Under the pieces are notes generated by a model. The model was given only the letters and a program-made list of their open reading frames with translations. It made no database searches and was not told where the DNA came from. Positions 8,644 to 17,339 of a DNA stretch of 51,825 nt are shown in pieces. Within the stretch, counting starts at the first letter, position 1; every line of letters begins with the position of its first letter. The stretch comes from Lentisphaerae bacterium ADurb.Bin082. Its GTDB lineage: Bacteria > Verrucomicrobiota > Lentisphaeria > Oligosphaerales > Oligosphaeraceae. Location: the NCBI GenBank assembly GCA_002070945.1, contig MWEG01000101.1, forward strand, positions 1 to 51,825, in the 5' to 3' direction. Made by a program: the position numbers and the translations under genes.

Positions 8644-10548
8644 TTAATTGAAGTCTTGCAGGGACGGTTCCTGCCAGGTGCCGTCGGCAGTGACGGCGAG
8701 AATGCCGAGGTCGCGCTGGAGTTCCAGTTCGTTGATGCGGTAGGTGACTACGGCGGAAATCAGGGAGTTTTGTGCTGAGAGGAGGGCGTTCTGGGCTTCC
8801 AACACATCGCGGATAGCGGCGCGGCCGGCTTGCAGGAGCAGGTCGGTGCTCTTGACGCGGCGCTCGGCCAGCCGTACCGCTTGGCGCTGGATGACGATGC
8901 GGGAACGGTTTTCCAGGAGGTTGCGCGTCTTGCCGCGTACGGCCTCCTTGATGGCGTCCTCGTCCCGCTGGAAGTTGCGGACTGTCCTTTCCAGGTTGAT
9001 GAGGCTGTTGCGATAGGCGTTGCGTTCGCGAGTGCGCTCAAAGGGGAGGTTCAGGTAGAGCGGGACAGAGTAGGTGCCGCGTGAGACCCGGAACGACCCG
9101 TCTGGGCTGTTGGCCTGGCCAAGTCCCCTCGACTCGCCGATGCTGGCGCGACCGCCGATAGTCATCTCAGCGCGCAGAGCGTCTTCCTTGATGAGCACGT
9201 CCCGCTGGGCGTCCTCGATTCTTTCAAGGGAGTTGCGCAGGTCAGGCCGATTTTTGAGGGCGATGGCGACAGCCTTGTCAGCGTCAATTTCGTAGGGGCC
9301 GGCGTTTTTGTTGTCGACGTCCTTGAGGATGACTGGGGCGTCTGCTGCAGGGACATCGGAATAGTCGGTGATTTCGCCTTCGCCGCCGAGGGTCTGGCAG
9401 GCCAGTTGCAGCGCGTCGAGTTCTGAGGTCATGGTCTCGATTTTGGCGTCTGGCGGCAGTCCGAGGAGGATTTTGAAGGCGTCGAGGCTGGCTTCGTAGG
9501 AGAGCCGGGCGCTGACCCAGTTGTCGCGGGCCCTTAGTTCATCCTGCACGGCCTGGTCAAATTGGTATTCAGGCAGGAGCCCAGCGTCTGCCATGCGGCG
9601 GGAACGGCGCGTCGAGGTGACGACGCGTTTGTAGTTTTCTTCCTGGTTGATGATGCGCTGGCCGGACTGGAGGACGCCGAGGTAGGAGTTGGCGATGCGG
9701 ACGATGAATCCGCGCTTGTATTGTTCGAAGTCCCGGACAGCATAGACCAGGTTGCGTTGAGCCTGGGTGAGGCCTTCGGCGGCGATGAATTCGCCGGCGC
9801 CGCGCAGCAGGGGGATGTTGATGGAGGCGTCTCCGAGGATTCCCCAGCTTGAGCCGCGGTCGCCAGTGAGCATTTTGACCAGGTCGACGCTGAGGCTGCT
9901 GGTCAGTTCGATGCCGTTTTTGAAGGTTCTTTTGACGCCCAGGGTGGCGTCATTGGTCAGTCCGGTGTTACGGCGGTCGCCATTATGGCTGCTGCTGAGG
10001 GTACTGGAGAGCATCCCAGTGAAAGTGTTTTGGAATTGATGGTCTTCGAGGTCAAGAGCCAGGGCGGTTTGGAAGAGGGCGTCTTTCTGGCTTTGGAAGT
10101 CGCGGTTATGGCGGGCTGCGATGACGATGGCGTCAGCCAGGGACAGTGCAATTGGCTCGGCGGTGTTCCAGGCTGATTTTGCTGCCAGCAGGTCATCGAC
10201 GAAAGGCTTGAGGTGCCGGTCATTTTGCCAGCGTTCGGTGTTTGCCAGGTCGGTGATGCCCAGGGAAACCGCGTCTGTCTGCTGGAGTTTCTGGTTCAGC
10301 AGCAGCCGTCGCCGGAGGGTGTCAGCCGGCGTTTCCACGATAATCGGTTCAGTTTTGCCGTTGACATCCTGCTGCGCTTTTTGCAGCCACTGGTTAGCGC
10401 GTTCGTCAGCCTGGTCGCGCCATTCACGGGGGGAACGGCAGCCGTTCAGGAGCAGGATGCTTCCCAGAAGGAAGGGGATGGCTCTACTAGCGGCGAGGCG
10501 GGCATGAGCATAGTCGCAAACGTTCATCGGTCGTTGTTCTTTACGCAT
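8644..10548 (-). CDS. TolC-family outer-membrane efflux lipoprotein
   Basis: Outer-membrane channel subunit, 634 residues. The N-terminus has a hydrophobic stretch ending in the lipobox LLNGC (about residues 33-37), so it is predicted to be a lipoprotein. Two long OEP repeats rich in coiled coil follow, each with the family's NR(P/S)DL or RVKSTDLLLQAGRAAIRDVLEAQ-type segment that forms the periplasmic tunnel; the latter begins near residue 580. It is first in a four-gene transport operon, 82 nt before the adaptor. The first ATG (10548) is used because an in-frame ATG seven codons later has no better ribosome site. Confidence 0.9.
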   Translation of the reverse strand: MRKEQRPMNVCDYAHARLAASRAIPFLLGSILLLNGCRSPREWRDQADERANQWLQKAQQDVNGKTEPIIVETPADTLRRRLLLNQKLQQTDAVSLGITDLANTERWQNDRHLKPFVDDLLAAKSAWNTAEPIALSLADAIVIAARHNRDFQSQKDALFQTALALDLEDHQFQNTFTGMLSSTLSSSHNGDRRNTGLTNDATLGVKRTFKNGIELTSSLSVDLVKMLTGDRGSSWGILGDASINIPLLRGAGEFIAAEGLTQAQRNLVYAVRDFEQYKRGFIVRIANSYLGVLQSGQRIINQEENYKRVVTSTRRSRRMADAGLLPEYQFDQAVQDELRARDNWVSARLSYEASLDAFKILLGLPPDAKIETMTSELDALQLACQTLGGEGEITDYSDVPAADAPVILKDVDNKNAGPYEIDADKAVAIALKNRPDLRNSLERIEDAQRDVLIKEDALRAEMTIGGRASIGESRGLGQANSPDGSFRVSRGTYSVPLYLNLPFERTRERNAYRNSLINLERTVRNFQRDEDAIKEAVRGKTRNLLENRSRIVIQRQAVRLAERRVKSTDLLLQAGRAAIRDVLEAQNALLSAQNSLISAVVTYRINELELQRDLGILAVTADGTWQEPSLQDFN

Positions 10549-10667
10549 CGCGCTGGCCCGTAGTAGGCGGGAACGGCACGGAATGGGGTGGTGTTAGTGA
10601 TTTGTTTAGAATATAACAAATAACGTGCAGGCGCTGGGATTATTTGGTCTTTTATGGCTGGGAAAGC

Positions 10668-10697
10668 AAAAAGCCCTGCTTCGGGGTGAAGCAGGGC
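10668..10697 (-). terminator. Intrinsic terminator of the QueG-like gene
   Basis: Read on the minus strand: a perfect 9-bp stem GCCCTGCTT/AAGCAGGGC with a 7-nt loop, followed at once by five T residues. It sits about 50 nt after the stop at 10748 and separates that gene from the export operon beginning at 10548. Confidence 0.9.
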
Positions 10698-10747
10698 CAG
10701 GCTATGACGGCTTGGTGTTTTTTTTGCCTGTGGTTAGGTGCGCGTCG

Positions 10748-12970
10748 TCAATGTGCGAAGGGGCATGCTTGCAGGCAGCGTTCGACCTGGGTGTCAGCCA
10801 TATTGGGACGCTGGTAGCAGCGGACTTGGATAGGGTCTTTTTGGGCGAGCGCGGCTTGGCGGGACGCATCGTCCAAGGTGTCTGGCACTGGCAGGTCTGG
10901 CAGGCGCCAGCCGGCCATGGCCGAGCCTTCGCCAGCGGTCATGCCCATGACCCGGGCCCACTGGCAGCGGACCTCATGGCGTGGGAAGGGTTCGGTCGAG
11001 CTGCCTGCACCGTTGACATCGAGAGCATTGACCGGGCAGGCGTCAGCGCACAGTCGGCAGCCGTCAGGACAGGCGCCAGTGACGGTCGGCGCTGTTGCGA
11101 CTGGCGCAGTGGTGAGGACGAATGCGAAACGCAGCCGGGGGCCATACTGCGGGTGGATGAGGAAGCCATTTTTGCCGATGAAGCCGAGGCCAGCCGCAGC
11201 AGCGAAGGGAGCTTGAGCGCGGAGGTCGGGCAGGGCGCTGACTTGCGGAACCGGCCGCGGTTTTGACCAAGTCTCGACTTCAAACAATGGTTCGGCCTCG
11301 TAACCTTGCTTTTTGAGGCCGGAGGCCATGTCATGGGCAGCCCAGAACGCCTCCCGCAAAGCTTGGTAGTTGGTCATCAGGTAGGACACGCCGCATTCGG
11401 CTTCCTGCTTGCAGGCCAGTTCCAGGGTTCGCTTCGGCAGTTCAGCAGCCACGATCAGGAGGGATTTGGCGGCTGGCATCACCTGTTTCAGGCAGGCGGT
11501 GTCGGCGGTCGGCAGGTCGTCAAGGCGGATAGAGCCGACTTGATGGATGATGAAGGGGAAGCAGCCGTTGTCTTCCTCGGCACGGGCGATTATTTCGGCC
11601 GGGGTGTTCAGGCCGTCGCAGGGGCGGTCGATGGCGGTTTCGAAGGGTTGCAGGGGCGCGTCAGTGACGAGGCATTCGGTGTACAGTCCCCCGCGGTCGT
11701 GGCCGGGCCAGTTCTGGAGTCGGGCGGCCAGGGGGCCGAAGCCGCATTTGCCCCAGGGCACCATGGCTTCGTAGCCGCTGTCATCCAAGAAACGGCCGAT
11801 GTCACAGGCACCGATCATCATGCCGCCGGTGATGATCAGGCTTATCGGCATGTTCTTGGCGGTCAGCGGGTTTTTGGAGTCGGTCAGGAAGACAGGGCGC
11901 TCGCGACTGATGGCGACGACCCACTTGAAGGTGCGGAAGAAGTCCTCGGTGCGGAAGCCGTCGTAGAAGTTGGGTTTCAGGCTGGTGAAGTCAGCGAGGG
12001 GGCGGATGGCGATGCGGGAGGCACCAGCGTTAGCAGCCAATTTGAGGATGCGTTGGCGCAGGGACGGCCAGTCGCCCGTGGGGGCGCTTTTCCGGCGCCG
12101 TGGGTTGGCGGCCTTGGTCTTGTCCCAGACGCGGACAGGCTTGGCCATGCAGTATTTAAAGGAGGAGCACATATAGCCGGCGTTGGCTTGGACGACGCGG
12201 TCGACGCCTTCGTCGAGGGCGTCGTAGATGGCTTGTTCGTCCAGCTCCTCGCGTTCTGCCAGGCGCTTCATGTCGAGGTGACATTGTTCTCCCCAGAAGC
12301 AGCGCCAGCGGTTGATGTGGGCGTATTCGAACTTTTTGCCTTCGATGGTGAAGGAGATGGTCTTCGGTTCGAGCAGGTGGTCTGGCCGGTAGTTTTCGCC
12401 CCAGCAGGCTGTTTCGCACAGCTTGCAGCGGTCGCAGAGCGGTTCGCCGGTGTACAAGGGGTCAGGGATGAGGGGGGCGGCGGTGATGACGGAGATGATG
12501 CGTTGGCGGGGGCCGTATTTAGGGGACATGGCCATGCCGTGCCAGCCGTATTCGCCGAGTCCTGCGGCGCTGAGGGCGTTGATGTGACTGAAGGAAGCGG
12601 CGTGGTCGAACGGCACGCCTTCGGCCTGGCGGTGGTGCCAGAAGGTGGTGCAGGCGATTGGGACGGTGGCATAGCCGAGAGCTTCCACGTAGCGCGCGAG
12701 GCGGTAGGCGATGGTGTCGAGCTTCGGGATCATGCCGATCTGGAAGCCGCCGGGGAAGTTGCTGTTCGGCTCGGCGCCAAAGTCAACAGAGGCGTCGAGA
12801 TGGTGGACAGCCATGACGATGACGGCCTTAGCCTCGGGCAGATGGGCCTGCGGCCGGACCTTTGGCGGGGCACCGTCATAGCGCGAGGGCGAGGCGATGC
12901 CGACCAGGTCAGCGCCGAGGGCGAGAGCCATTTGCTTGACGTCAGCAGTCAGTTCTTGGGGGTTCAGCAT
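10748..12970 (-). CDS. Three-unit QueG/reductive-dehalogenase-like iron-sulfur protein
   Basis: A 740-residue predicted cytoplasmic protein, about twice the length of epoxyqueuosine reductase QueG. Unit 1 (about 1-290) has AAGLGEYGWHG, a YGPR segment and a ferredoxin motif with Cys 179, 182, 185 and 189. Unit 2 (about 300-450) repeats the alpha/beta fold (LAANAGASRIAI, then a GGMMIGACD segment) but has no four-cysteine motif. Unit 3 (about 480-740) has AAGLGFIGKNG, YGPRLR and Cys 634, 638, 641 and 645 followed by Pro, with further cysteines at 669, 718, 732 and 736. QueG and reductive dehalogenases use cobalamin and two 4Fe-4S clusters; a similar redox role is inferred, substrate unknown. No secretion signal is visible. 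GGAG lies 8 nt before the start. Confidence 0.75.
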   Translation of the reverse strand: MLNPQELTADVKQMALALGADLVGIASPSRYDGAPPKVRPQAHLPEAKAVIVMAVHHLDASVDFGAEPNSNFPGGFQIGMIPKLDTIAYRLARYVEALGYATVPIACTTFWHHRQAEGVPFDHAASFSHINALSAAGLGEYGWHGMAMSPKYGPRQRIISVITAAPLIPDPLYTGEPLCDRCKLCETACWGENYRPDHLLEPKTISFTIEGKKFEYAHINRWRCFWGEQCHLDMKRLAEREELDEQAIYDALDEGVDRVVQANAGYMCSSFKYCMAKPVRVWDKTKAANPRRRKSAPTGDWPSLRQRILKLAANAGASRIAIRPLADFTSLKPNFYDGFRTEDFFRTFKWVVAISRERPVFLTDSKNPLTAKNMPISLIITGGMMIGACDIGRFLDDSGYEAMVPWGKCGFGPLAARLQNWPGHDRGGLYTECLVTDAPLQPFETAIDRPCDGLNTPAEIIARAEEDNGCFPFIIHQVGSIRLDDLPTADTACLKQVMPAAKSLLIVAAELPKRTLELACKQEAECGVSYLMTNYQALREAFWAAHDMASGLKKQGYEAEPLFEVETWSKPRPVPQVSALPDLRAQAPFAAAAGLGFIGKNGFLIHPQYGPRLRFAFVLTTAPVATAPTVTGACPDGCRLCADACPVNALDVNGAGSSTEPFPRHEVRCQWARVMGMTAGEGSAMAGWRLPDLPVPDTLDDASRQAALAQKDPIQVRCYQRPNMADTQVERCLQACPFAH

Positions 12971-13020
12971 GGCGATTTCTCCGGGGGAAAGAAGTGGGGG
13001 GACTTATCTACGACCTATTT

Positions 13021-13172
13021 TTTAACCACGGATGGACACGGATGAACACGGATTTTTGTTTTGGGTTGTTTTTATAACCACTGAATACTCTGAATACACG
13101 AAAATTTTGTCTATGGTTGTTGCTTGGGTGGAGGCGATTGCACACGGACTCGCGATTTGGTCTGTTGGTTTT
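13021..13172. repeat. ACCACGGA/ACACGGA-type periodic repeat element, copy 1
   Basis: Begins TTTAACCACGGATGG with ACACGGA words at about 10-11 bp spacing, then a second TAACCACTGAATAC segment at 13075. A 24-bp stretch at 13098-13121 is identical to 32195-32218, and GGTCTGTTGGTT near 13158 recurs near 32306. It lies upstream of the QueG-like gene on that gene's 5' side. No protein-like frame is seen. Confidence 0.75.
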
Positions 13173-13530
13173 CCGATTGACTTAGCCGATTGGTCGGAGA
13201 AAAATAGCAGTTGGCCTTGACTATGGAATTTGCAGTGGTATTATTATAGCATAGCAACGAATGATTGTTATGGTGAGAATGTTGAAATTATGGGTAATAA
13301 TGTATCATCTTTTCAGAAGTCTGTGACCTATCGTGTGACCTTGGGACGGGGCGTTGTCGACCCTGCTGTTATCGGCGCTGTCGTTGCCGACTGGGGCGTT
13401 CGCGGTCGGGCCATGCCCAGAGGCGATGTTTTTGGAGCTGACGGAGACGTTGCGCGACACGTCGCCGGAAGGCGAGCACCAGGCTGGCGTGGCTGCGTAT
13501 GCGTTTTTGTCGCCCCTGGGCGGGTTCTTC
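13173..13530 (+). pseudogene. Decayed 5' copy of the AraC-family regulator gene
   Basis: Closely matches 19652-20250, the start of the intact AraC-type gene downstream, including the promoter. Relative to that gene it lacks 248 bp (equivalent of 19821-20068); the junction has a TGG microhomology and shifts the frame, so the peptide beginning MGNNVSSFQKSV leads into a different frame from the later match (LLLSALSLP ... GVAAYAFLS). Homology stops near 13530, before the helix-turn-helix part. The 264 nt from there to the lyase gene hold no other recognisable gene. It cannot encode a working regulator. Confidence 0.88.
13217..13244 (+). promoter_or_regulatory. Promoter of the decayed AraC copy
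   Basis: TTGACT at 13217-13222 and TATTAT at 13239-13244, 16 bp apart. The same two boxes and spacing are found before the intact AraC gene (19693-19720). It may still fire and give an untranslated or short transcript toward the sugar-acid genes. Confidence 0.6.
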
Positions 13531-13794
13531 TTCGCCGACTACAGGAGACCATACAATCTCCAGTGCTGGGAAGGCCGTCGTTCGAATTGATTTCTTCTGA
13601 ACTCTGCATTAACTTAATCATTGGCAACCTCGTTGGTGAGTGGAATTATGATGTTTTGACAATGACATAATGTGCTGTAAACCAGCAGGCTGTCAACTAT
13701 TTTTGACCTCTTTTCAGGAGGTTTCTTCACGGATTCAGGAAGTATTCACTTTTATCACAAGACTTTGCACATTAACAGGTTGAGTGAGATAACC

Positions 13795-14700
13795 ATGGAA
13801 ATCAAAGGAATTTGTCCGATAGCGCCGGCTGTATATCGTGATGATGGCTCAGTTGATGTGCCGGGATACTTCCGGTGTTGCGAAAAACTGATTGGCCTTG
13901 GCGCTCAGGCGCTGACCCTGTTTGGGATCGCTGGGGAATATTACAAGTTTGACACGGATGAGGAAGACGCGCTGATCAGCGCTTCAGTAGAGGTCTGTCA
14001 TAAAAACGGGGTTCCGATCATCATCTCCAATACGAAGCATTCTACGATTTCAGCGGTTCGCCGAGCCAAGCAGATCGAGGATGCCGGGGCTGACTGCATG
14101 ATGGTCCTACCCCCATTCTTCCTGAAGCCGGCCGGGACAGAACTGTTTGAACACCTGGATGCTTTGTGCGAAGCGGTTCAATTGCCATTGATGATCCAGT
14201 ATGCGCCTGATCAGACCGGAGTGGCAATTCCACCGAGTGTCCTGGCTCAGCTTGCTGAAAAGCATCAAAACCTGCGTTATTTCAAAATCGAATGCAAGCC
14301 GCCAGGCGCCTATATCAGCACCTTAGCAAAAATGCTGCCGAACGACCGCAAAATTTTTGTGGGAAACGCCGGTTTCCAGATGATCGAAGGATTCAAGCGT
14401 GGCGCCAGCGGTGTGATGCCTGGCCCTTCCATGCCGGATGTTTACCGTAAGATTTGGGATGCCTTGCTGGTCGGCAATGAGGCCGAGGCGCTGCGGGTTC
14501 ACGGAAAACTCAACGACCTCTTGAATCATATTCGTCAAAGCGTCGAACAAATCATCTATTTCGAGAAACGCATTTTGAAAAAACGCGGCTTGATTGCCAA
14601 CGACTACTGCCGCCGACCGGGATTTGCCAGCGATCCGATATATGATGAGCTTTTTGAGACCCTTTACCAAAAAATACACATTGAGTTTTCCAATGAATGA
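13795..14700 (+). CDS. DHDPS/N-acetylneuraminate-lyase-family aldolase or dehydratase
   Basis: Class I Schiff-base enzyme of the DapA/NanA family, 301 residues from ATG 13795 (an in-frame ATG at 13765 would add ten residues that do not look like the family). The phosphate/carboxylate loop is FGIAGEYYKFD in place of the usual G-T-T-G-E, and the Schiff-base lysine is in LRYFKIE (around residue 168). The partner genes, an SDR and an IlvD/Edd dehydratase, suggest action on a 2-keto-3-deoxy sugar acid (retro-aldol cleavage or dehydration) rather than lysine synthesis. First gene of a plus-strand cluster; the stop overlaps the next start. Confidence 0.88.
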   Translation: MEIKGICPIAPAVYRDDGSVDVPGYFRCCEKLIGLGAQALTLFGIAGEYYKFDTDEEDALISASVEVCHKNGVPIIISNTKHSTISAVRRAKQIEDAGADCMMVLPPFFLKPAGTELFEHLDALCEAVQLPLMIQYAPDQTGVAIPPSVLAQLAEKHQNLRYFKIECKPPGAYISTLAKMLPNDRKIFVGNAGFQMIEGFKRGASGVMPGPSMPDVYRKIWDALLVGNEAEALRVHGKLNDLLNHIRQSVEQIIYFEKRILKKRGLIANDYCRRPGFASDPIYDELFETLYQKIHIEFSNE

Positions 14701-15457
14701 ATTAAAAGGCAAAAAAGTCCTGATTACGGGTGCGGGGAAAGGGATTGGGCGCGGCATCGCTTTGGCCTTTGCGCGGGCGGGCGCCGACCTTTTTCTGCAC
14801 TACCGTTCCAATCCGACTGAAGCCTCCGAGTTGCTGGCGGAAATACAGGGCCTGGGTGTCCAGGGGATCACTTTCCGTGCGGATCTTTCCAAGATGTCCG
14901 AACTGGAAACAATGTTCAATGCAATAAAGGAGCGATGGGGCACATTGGATGCTGCTGTGAATAATGCCGGTTGGGATCCGGGAGCTGTTCCACTGGAAGC
15001 CATTGATGAAGCCGTATATCACCAGTTGACCGATGTGAATATCAAAGGAACGCTGTTCTGTGCTCTGCGGGAAATCGCTTTGATGAAACATGGGGGAAGC
15101 ATCGTCAATATCGGTTCGGTGCAAATGAATACAACCGTTCCAGGCAGGGTGCTCTATGCCACCAGCAAGGGCGCCATCCATGCCATGAGCGGGGCGCTGG
15201 CATTGGAAGCCGGCCCCAAAGGCATCCGGGTCAATACCATCGCGCCCGGCTATATTGAGGTCGAGCGGATGACGTCCAGTCCGGACTATAATGCTGAAGA
15301 AGTCGCGGCAGGCATTCCCGTTCGCAGAGCGGGAATGCCCCAGGATGTTGGCGACCTGGCCGTCTTTCTGTGCTCGGAAAAGGCGGGGTTCTTATCAGGC
15401 GAAACGATTGTCCTGGATGGTGGGGTCAATCGGAAATTGGCCAGAACGGCGCGGTGA
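14693..15457 (+). CDS. Short-chain dehydrogenase/reductase
   Basis: NAD(P)-dependent SDR, 254 residues. The cofactor motif TGAGKGIGRG is near residues 11-20, NNAG is present, the catalytic serine is in NIGSVQ, and the catalytic YxxxK is in LYATSK. The ending SGETIVLDGGV is typical of classical SDRs such as glucose 1-dehydrogenase or gluconate 5-dehydrogenase. The start at 14693 was chosen because its ATG overlaps the preceding stop (ATGAATGA) and the upstream codons are not family-like. In this cluster it most likely oxidises a sugar or interconverts a sugar acid feeding the dehydratase; the substrate is unknown. Confidence 0.92.
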   Translation: MNELKGKKVLITGAGKGIGRGIALAFARAGADLFLHYRSNPTEASELLAEIQGLGVQGITFRADLSKMSELETMFNAIKERWGTLDAAVNNAGWDPGAVPLEAIDEAVYHQLTDVNIKGTLFCALREIALMKHGGSIVNIGSVQMNTTVPGRVLYATSKGAIHAMSGALALEAGPKGIRVNTIAPGYIEVERMTSSPDYNAEEVAAGIPVRRAGMPQDVGDLAVFLCSEKAGFLSGETIVLDGGVNRKLARTAR

Positions 15458-15491
15458 TTGCCGCGGGGAAATGACGCACACAACCCGTCTT

Positions 15492-15524
15492 TTGACCACG
15501 AACCATACGAAGAGGCACGAAATT
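15492..15524. repeat. Short ACCACGAA/CACGAA repeat copy
   Basis: A degenerate single copy of the ACCACGAA...CACGAA element (compare 13021-13121 and 32164-32250), placed in the 107-nt gap between the SDR and dehydratase genes. Confidence 0.45.
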
Positions 15525-15564
15525 TTATAGGGTTGCTGGCCTTAGCGATAATGGAAGAATCAAA

Positions 15565-17262
15565 ATGGAAAATTCCAATTCAAGAAAATGGTTGAAACCT
15601 GGTTCGCGTCAGTGTTTGATTCGTCGCGGGCTGGTCAAATCCATGGGCTATACGGATGCCGACCTTGAAAAACCGATTGTCGGCATCATCAACACCTGGG
15701 GCGAGACCAATCCGGGACACGCCAATTTCAGGCAGCTGGCAGATGCTGTCAAGCGGGGTGTCTGGGCTGCCGGCGGGTTTCCGTTGGAAATCAACACCAT
15801 GTCCATCTGCGAAGTGTTTTTCGATATTTCCAGCCTGATCTATCGGAATTTGCTTTCGATGACGACAGAGGAACTGATTGCGCGCCACCCGTTCGATGGC
15901 GTGGTTCTGCTGGGGGCCTGTGATAAAAGCGTCCCTGCTCAGTTGATGGCGGCATTGTCCGCAAACAAACCGATGATTTTTCTGCCGGGCGGTCCGATGC
16001 TGCCCGGCCATTACAAGGGAGAGACGCTTGTCTGCGGGACTGACAGCTTTAAACTATGGACTCAATATCAGTCCGGTGAAATCAGCGAAGAAGATTTGCA
16101 AGAGGCGGAGGGCTGTCTCTATGGCAGCATGGGCGCCTGCCCGATCATGGGGACTGCCAACAGCATGCAGACCGCAACCGAATCCTTGGGACTTGCGTTG
16201 CCGGGCAGTGCATCGGCACCGGCAGTTTCCGCACTCAAAATGCGCTATGCTGAAGAGTCCGGGCGTCAGATCATGACCCTGATCGAAAAAAATATTTGTC
16301 CGCGTGACATTGTCACGTACGAGGCTTTGGAGAATGCCATCACTGTGCTGATGAGTTCAGGCGGTTCCACCAACCTCCTGATTCATCTTGTGGCGATTGC
16401 AGGGCGCGCCGGCATCAAGCTGGATTTGGATGTTTTCCAGAAAATCAGTGATAAGACCCGCGTTCTGGTCAATTGCAAACCATCTGGTACAGGTTCGGTG
16501 GGCATTGAATTTCATCAGGCCGGTGGTGTGCCGGCATTGATGAAGGAGCTTGAACCGCTTCTGCATCTTGACGTGCTGACCGTAAGCGGGAAAACCATGG
16601 GTGAAAATCTGCGGAATGTTGAAAAATCCTTCAATCGCTCGGCGATTGCGGCGTTTGAGCATCCACTGCAAGCAAGCGGAGGGATTGCGGTATTGCACGG
16701 CAATTTGGCGCCAAGGGGGGCAGTCATCAAACGCTCGGCAGCCTCAATCCTCAAATTCCGTGGCGAAGCCCGTGTCTTTGACACTCTGGCAGAGGCGGAA
16801 AAATATCTGCTGGACCCCAATTCCGACATGGATGAGAACAAGGCGGTCATCTTGCGGGGCTACGGCCCGAAAGGCGCGCCAGGCATGCCGGAATTCGGCA
16901 ACTATATGCCCATTCCTCCCAAAATGCACAAACGCGGCGTTGATGACTATGTCCGCATTACCGATGCGCGGATGAGCGGCGGCGCTTTCGGCACCGTGGT
17001 GTTGCATGTGTGTCCGGAAGCGCAGGCCGGCGGCCCACTCGGCGCCGTCCGCAATGGTGATATTATTGTGCTTGATGTGGACAAGGGCGTTCTGAACGTC
17101 GAACTGTCTGAAAAGCAGATACTGGAACGGTTGCAGGAAGTCAAAATCCAGCCAAAGGAGAATTTTGCCCGCGGATTTATCCGCCATTATATCGATACCG
17201 TTTTACAGGCCGATGAAGGCTGCGACTTCCCCTATCTGCAAGCAAGAGAGGCAGGCAAATGA
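15565..17262 (+). CDS. IlvD/Edd-family sugar-acid dehydratase
   Basis: 565-residue member of the dihydroxy-acid/phosphogluconate dehydratase family, closest by eye to pentonate/hexonate dehydratases such as L-arabinonate dehydratase. It removes water from an aldonic acid to give a 2-keto-3-deoxy acid, the substrate of the neighbouring lyase. Two cluster cysteines are clear: C119 (LLGACDKS) and C192 (GSMGACPIMG); S471 in RMSGGAFGT matches the catalytic serine. By spacing (68 and 73 residues between ligands in L-arabinonate dehydratase) the first ligand should be residue 51, which is glycine (NTWGETNPGHANF), encoded by GGA. Whether a [2Fe-2S] cluster still forms is open. GGAAG lies 9 nt before the start. 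Confidence 0.88.
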   Translation: MENSNSRKWLKPGSRQCLIRRGLVKSMGYTDADLEKPIVGIINTWGETNPGHANFRQLADAVKRGVWAAGGFPLEINTMSICEVFFDISSLIYRNLLSMTTEELIARHPFDGVVLLGACDKSVPAQLMAALSANKPMIFLPGGPMLPGHYKGETLVCGTDSFKLWTQYQSGEISEEDLQEAEGCLYGSMGACPIMGTANSMQTATESLGLALPGSASAPAVSALKMRYAEESGRQIMTLIEKNICPRDIVTYEALENAITVLMSSGGSTNLLIHLVAIAGRAGIKLDLDVFQKISDKTRVLVNCKPSGTGSVGIEFHQAGGVPALMKELEPLLHLDVLTVSGKTMGENLRNVEKSFNRSAIAAFEHPLQASGGIAVLHGNLAPRGAVIKRSAASILKFRGEARVFDTLAEAEKYLLDPNSDMDENKAVILRGYGPKGAPGMPEFGNYMPIPPKMHKRGVDDYVRITDARMSGGAFGTVVLHVCPEAQAGGPLGAVRNGDIIVLDVDKGVLNVELSEKQILERLQEVKIQPKENFARGFIRHYIDTVLQADEGCDFPYLQAREAGK

Positions 17263-17339
17263 AATCTTAGCCTCCATGCCAGGCTCATGCGAGGTTGCGG
17301 GCTAAAAGCCCATAGCACGGACGGAAGACAGGCGCTCGG

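Noticed and set aside
12971..13020. Cobalamin riboswitch before the QueG-like gene
   Set aside because: The 5' stretch is too short and lacks the B12-box; it runs directly into repeat DNA.
11306..13045. 579-codon open frame on the plus strand
   Set aside because: It mirrors the minus-strand QueG-like gene. The composition (long Gly/Asp/Ala/Val runs) is typical of an antisense shadow in GC-rich DNA, and no motif is seen.
13230..13670. 146-codon plus-strand open frame
   Set aside because: Runs through the frameshifted, decayed AraC copy and beyond its homology, so it is not an intact gene.
17263..17339. Terminator between the dehydratase and the glycoside hydrolase
   Set aside because: A short GGGCT/AGCCC hairpin is present but with no T tract on either strand.
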